NCBI RefSeq assembly: GCF_003176895.1
Contig: NZ_QGTD01000008.1
Location: forward strand, 372,001-436,000
Source: Gracilibacillus dipsosauri
GTDB taxonomy: Bacteria; Bacillota; Bacilli; Bacillales; Amphibacillaceae
Length of the DNA stretch: 64,000 nucleotides
Direction: 5' to 3'
Position 1 is the stretch's first letter; every line of letters starts with the position of its first letter. Below are positions 60,981-64,000 of this stretch, in pieces. Both the position numbers and the translations under genes were made by a program. The notes beneath the pieces were generated by a model that was not told the origin of the DNA, ran no database searches, and worked only from the letters and a program-made list of their open reading frames with translations.

Positions 60981-61724
60981 ATGACAAAAATGAAAAATGC
61001 ATCCCCCCTTCAGGATAAAGAGGTCAAACGATATATTCAATTAAGTCAAGAAGGCGATGAAAATGCTCGATCCATTCTTGTAGAAAAAAATATCCGGCTA
61101 GTATGGTCAGTTGTGCAACGATTTTTAAATCGGGGGTATGACCAGGACGATCTTTTTCAAATTGGTTGTATTGGTTTGCTGAAATCGATTGACAAATTTG
61201 ATCTGAATTACGATGTGAAATTTTCTACCTATGCAGTACCTATGATAATCGGTGAGATTCAACGATTTATTAGGGATGATGGAACGGTGAAAGTAAGCCG
61301 ATCCCTAAAGGAGATTGGTAATAAAATTCGTCGCACCTCGGATGAATTAACGAAGGATTTAGGGAGAGCACCAACAATTCAAGAGATCGCTAATAAGCTC
61401 GAACTAAGCCCAGAGGAGATCATCCATGCACAAGAAGCAACGAAGAAACCACAATCCATTCACGAGACTGTTTTTGAAAACGACGGCGATCCGATCACCC
61501 TGTTGGATCAAATTGCAGATACAGGAGATAACTGGTTTGAAAAAATTACGATGGAACAGTTAATTAATGAATTAGATCAAAGAGAGAGACTTATTGTTTA
61601 TCTTAGGTATTATAAGGATCAAACACAAACTGAGGTTGCCAATCGTTTAGGTATTTCACAAGTTCAGGTTTCTAGGATTGAGAAAAAGATATTAGAAAAA
61701 ATGAAAGAAGAAATGTTGAATTAA
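60981..61724 (+). CDS. sigF: RNA polymerase sporulation sigma factor sigma-F
   Basis: 247 aa from ATG 60981, 4 nt after AGGTGAT (the in-frame GTG 60972 lies in that site). Region 2 contains DLFQIGCIGLLKSIDKFDLNYDVKFSTYAVPMIIGEIQRFIRD, region 3 RSLKEIGNKIRR and DGDPITLLDQIAD, and region 4 HTH ERLIVYLRYYKDQTQTEVANRLGISQVQVSRIEKK. It directs the first forespore transcription programme. Confidence 0.97.
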   Translation: MTKMKNASPLQDKEVKRYIQLSQEGDENARSILVEKNIRLVWSVVQRFLNRGYDQDDLFQIGCIGLLKSIDKFDLNYDVKFSTYAVPMIIGEIQRFIRDDGTVKVSRSLKEIGNKIRRTSDELTKDLGRAPTIQEIANKLELSPEEIIHAQEATKKPQSIHETVFENDGDPITLLDQIADTGDNWFEKITMEQLINELDQRERLIVYLRYYKDQTQTEVANRLGISQVQVSRIEKKILEKMKEEMLN

Positions 61725-61746
61725 AATAGTATAGCCTTTACGTAAT

Positions 61747-61775
61747 AACTCGGCGAATGCCGAGTTTTTTATTTT
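61747..61775 (+). terminator. Terminator after sigF
   Basis: AACTCGGC (61747-61754) and GCCGAGTT (61759-61766) with a GAAT loop, followed by TTTTATTTT. Confidence 0.88.
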
Positions 61776-61900
61776 ACGTTAAGAAAGTATAAAATTTTTG
61801 GCAGGAAGTAAAGCAACGAAGCGAAAATTTTGAAATCCAAAGTATAAGAAAAGCTAACCCATCGGCTAAAGGACGAGCGAATGCGAGTTTTTCTAATGCT
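61771..61900. repeat. Intergenic hairpin repeat, copy C
   Basis: ACGTTAAGAAAGTATAAAATT starts in the tail of the sigF terminator. AGAAAAGCT (61847-61855) faces AGTTTTTCT (61886-61894), so the outer stem has one G-U pair; the interior differs from copy B. The rest of the 61725-62005 gap is AT-rich and holds the spoVA promoter region, in which I could not read a convincing sigma-G element. Confidence 0.65.
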
Positions 61901-62005
61901 GGAAGAGTCGTTGTTTTTCTTATATGGGTATAATTTTTCCCTAATTTCAAAAACTACTTCATAACTAACAGTTTATAACTAAGTTTGTATAAGGGGTGAT
62001 GCTTA

Positions 62006-62620
62006 GTGGAGGAAAAAGTATATATCCGGCTTAGAAAGAAAATTAGAGTTAAACATAATCACCTTATTTTACTGAAGGATATCGCTTATTTAACAGGGAA
62101 TATTTCTTATCTTGATAAGTTAGATCACTTAAAGATTTATCAGATTACGGAAGAGGATAAAAATGTATCAGTTATTGATGGATTTCATCTGTTAGATAAA
62201 TTAATTAAAGCATATCCATCCTTGACTTTTGAATTAGTTGGACCTAGTCAGACAATTGTGGAAATTAGTAAACAAAAAAAACAAGCCAATATTTTGCTCG
62301 TTACAGCAATCTGGCTACTTCTGTTCGTGGGATCAGCCATGGCAATTATCAATTTTCACTATGATGTTAGCATGCAGGAGGTTCATCAGAGTTTGGCATA
62401 TTTCTTTACAGGGGAAAGAGTGAACAAACCACTATGGATACAAATTCCATACTCGATCGGATTAGGACTAGGAATGGTACTCTTTTTTAATCACATCTTC
62501 CAAAAACGATTTAATGAGGAACCGAGCCCGCTCGAAGTAGAAATGTTTAATTATCAGCAAGATTTAGATACCTATCTTATTAATCATGAGAATGTTTTGA
62601 ATAATAGAGACAATGAATGA
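62006..62620 (+). CDS. spoVAA: Stage V sporulation protein AA
   Basis: 204 aa from a GTG 5 nt after AAGGGGTGAT. Soluble N-terminal two-subdomain part (VYIRLRKKIRVKHNHLILLKDIAYLTG; DGFHLLDKLIKAYP), then two TM helices (about 95-113 and 145-165) and a short acidic tail. First gene of spoVA, required for dipicolinic acid uptake into the forespore; SpoVAA is not essential in all species. Overlaps spoVAB by 8 nt. Confidence 0.92.
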   Translation: MEEKVYIRLRKKIRVKHNHLILLKDIAYLTGNISYLDKLDHLKIYQITEEDKNVSVIDGFHLLDKLIKAYPSLTFELVGPSQTIVEISKQKKQANILLVTAIWLLLFVGSAMAIINFHYDVSMQEVHQSLAYFFTGERVNKPLWIQIPYSIGLGLGMVLFFNHIFQKRFNEEPSPLEVEMFNYQQDLDTYLINHENVLNNRDNE

Positions 62621-63050
62621 CATGCGATCTATTATTGCAGAAACCATTATCGGGTTTGGTTCTGGAATTATTGTTGGTTCAGGTCTAGTCGCTTTATTAA
62701 CAGTGTTAGGAATTATTCCACGGTTGGTCCAGCTGAGTAAATCTTATACTTTTGTCAAATCATATCAAGCAGCTGTCATACTAGGAGGTATAATAGGGAC
62801 ACTTTTTTCCTTCAGTCAAATTTCGATCCATGTTCCCATACTTATCCAAGTATTGTTCGGACTATTCCATGGTGTTTTTATCGGAATGCTTGCAGCAGCA
62901 TTGACAGAGGTGCTAAATGTTTTTCCCATCTTAATGAAAAGATTAGGAATGAGCACAGCACTGTTGTGGTTATTAATGGCAATCGTATTAGGCAAAATTT
63001 TTGGCTCTCTTTTCCACTGGATCACCTTTGTCGATATTATGTCATCGTGA
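62613..63050 (+). CDS. spoVAB: Stage V sporulation protein AB
   Basis: 145 aa, four to five TM helices. Conserved glycine-rich start IIAETIIGFGSGIIVGSGLVALLTVLGIIPRLVQLSKS and HGVFIGMLAAALTEVLNVFPIL. Membrane component of the SpoVA machinery. Translationally coupled to spoVAA. Directly followed by spoVAF, not by spoVAC. Confidence 0.93.
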   Translation: MNDMRSIIAETIIGFGSGIIVGSGLVALLTVLGIIPRLVQLSKSYTFVKSYQAAVILGGIIGTLFSFSQISIHVPILIQVLFGLFHGVFIGMLAAALTEVLNVFPILMKRLGMSTALLWLLMAIVLGKIFGSLFHWITFVDIMSS

Positions 63051-63078
63051 AATATGTTAATTTAATGAGGGATAATAG

Positions 63079-64000
63079 ATGAAAAAAAACAAAAATCAAA
63101 AAAAAATCTCATCATCTATAAATATGAATGAGTCTTATTTAAAATCAAAGCTCGGAATAGGTGTTTCCTTTGATGTCGGATTTCGAGAATTAGTGGTACT
63201 TAAAAAGAGAATACAATTATACTATGTAACAGGGTTAGTAGACACGGATTTTGTCATTGAGATCATGAAAAAATTGATCTCTATTAATGATGACGAAAAT
63301 GCTCATACTGATATCTATGATGAGCTAAATAATCGTGTTGTTCACCAACAAGTGGAAAAGACCGATCGATTTGATAAGGCAATGGATCGATTACTATCTG
63401 GTTTACTGGTGATTTTTGCAGACGGAGAAGAAAATTGTTTTATCGTGGATGTCAGACACTATCCAGGAAGAACTCCGGAAGAACCTGACACAGAAAAAGT
63501 GGTTCGAGGTTCTAGAGATGGCTATACAGAAAATATTATTGAAAATACTGCATTAACTCGAAGAAGAATACGAGACGAACGACTAAGAAACGAAATTATG
63601 CAGGTTGGAGAAAGATCGAAGACAGATATTTGTATATCTTATATCCAAGATGTAGCAGATCCGGATTTAGTAAACTTAATTAAAGAAGAACTACAAAATA
63701 TTGATGTTGACGGAATATCTATGGCAGACAAAACAATAGAAGAATATTTGGTTCATCAAGGATTAAATCCATATCCCCAAGTAAGATATACAGAAAGGCC
63801 AGATGTGGCATCGACTCATTTATTTGAAGGACATGTGTTAGTGATGGTGGATACTTCACCTAGTATGATTATTGTGCCTACAACTTTTTTCCACCATGTT
63901 CAACATGCAGAAGAGTACCGGGAAGCACCGGCTGTCGGTACCTTTATTCGTTGGATAAGATTTTTAGGTATATTTGCCTCTTTATTTTTATTGCCATTGT
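63079..64000 (+). CDS. spoVAF: Stage V sporulation protein AF (GerA-family), 3' end beyond window
   Basis: 307 codons translated by hand before the window edge (full length would be near 490). A basic N-terminus is followed by the soluble N-terminal domain of the GerA-A/SpoVAF family, containing LLSGLLVIFADG, VRGSRDGYTENIIENTALTRRRIRDERLR, KTDICISYIQDVADPDLVNL and YPQVRYTERPDV. The first TM helix then begins (FLGIFASLFLLPL). It has the family's EGHVLVMVDTSPSMIIVPTTFF block. RBS GAGGGAT. SpoVAF pairs with FigP/YqhR-type partners in germinant-signal amplification in B. subtilis. Confidence 0.9.
   Translation, partial: MKKNKNQKKISSSINMNESYLKSKLGIGVSFDVGFRELVVLKKRIQLYYVTGLVDTDFVIEIMKKLISINDDENAHTDIYDELNNRVVHQQVEKTDRFDKAMDRLLSGLLVIFADGEENCFIVDVRHYPGRTPEEPDTEKVVRGSRDGYTENIIENTALTRRRIRDERLRNEIMQVGERSKTDICISYIQDVADPDLVNLIKEELQNIDVDGISMADKTIEEYLVHQGLNPYPQVRYTERPDVASTHLFEGHVLVMVDTSPSMIIVPTTFFHHVQHAEEYREAPAVGTFIRWIRFLGIFASLFLLPL

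Noticed and set aside
61925-61975. Sigma-G promoter for spoVA (GTATA and CATAACTA)
   Set aside because: The spacing between the two elements is about 27 bp, far from the required 17-18.
1-64000. tRNA, rRNA, CRISPR, insertion sequence or prophage
   Set aside because: No transposase, integrase other than XerD, phage genes, direct-repeat arrays or RNA gene signatures were seen on either strand.

Overview
The window is AT-rich chromosomal core DNA of an endospore-forming member of the Bacillaceae. Gene order from yqhL/mntR through spoIIIA, accBC, nusB-folD-xseAB-ispA-dxs, argR-recN-spoIVB-spo0A, the bkd genes, nudF-spoIIM-fur-xerD-deoB-pdp-dacF-spoIIA to spoVA follows the Bacillus subtilis map closely. 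An OLE RNA with its partner gene oapA sits between ispA and dxs. B. subtilis lacks this pair, and it is known mostly from halo-alkaliphilic or anaerobic Firmicutes. A halophilic or alkaliphilic relative (Oceanobacillus/Virgibacillus/Gracilibacillus/Alkalihalobacillus type) is therefore likely, but the genus is an inference.

Layout. 1-4.2 kb: a SNF2 helicase cut by the window edge, a rhodanese, the Mn regulator mntR, a patatin-like protein and YqhP. 4.5-7.2 kb: yqhR, aroQ, an Xaa-Pro peptidase and efp. 7.4-12.5 kb: the complete eight-gene spoIIIA operon. 12.8-15.1 kb: accB-accC-yqhY. 15.4-23.3 kb: nusB-folD-xseA-xseB-ispA, OLE RNA, oapA, dxs and a TlyA-type methyltransferase. 23.4-28.2 kb: argR, recN, spoIVB and spo0A; spo0A has a readable Pv/Ps promoter region. 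28.5-37.6 kb: an aspartokinase, yqzF and a compact branched-chain keto-acid operon (bkdR-buk-lpdV-bkdAA-bkdAB-bkdB) without ptb and bcd. 37.7-42.9 kb is the most accessory-looking part: a possible structured leader, a pore-less channel-like protein, a TRIC channel, a TerC protein, and a Med-like binding protein next to an orphan sporulation-type kinase. 43-54.2 kb: brxB, the tiny Prli42 gene, pepT-like peptidase, DNA polymerase IV, RNase Z, a GDPD, gldA, a GC-richer structured intergenic segment, an SDR, an IscA-like protein, an aldo/keto reductase, nudF, an EndoQ-like nuclease and spoIIM. 54.2-64 kb: fur, yqzK, xerD, deoB, pdp, dacF, spoIIA-sigF, and spoVAA-spoVAB followed directly by spoVAF, which runs off the end.

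How the genes fit together. Much of the window is one sporulation network. Spo0A (promoter with sigma-A and sigma-H elements and Spo0A boxes), the spoIIA operon (sigma-H-type promoter; sigma-F-type promoter before dacF), spoIIM (engulfment), spoIIIA (feeding-tube channel), spoIVB (signalling protease) and spoVA (dipicolinate uptake) cover successive stages. The rest is metabolism (isoprenoid precursors, fatty-acid initiation, nucleoside salvage, branched-chain acyl-CoA) and metal/redox control (MntR, Fur, BrxB, TerC).

The most unusual items are the OLE RNA/OapA unit; an unexplained GC-richer, fold-prone segment at 49.1-49.35 kb with a minus-strand promoter; a BkdR-like activator that has lost its GAFTGA and sensor II signatures; and three copies of an intergenic hairpin repeat, each placed directly behind a terminator. 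No tRNA, rRNA, CRISPR array, insertion sequence or prophage was seen.
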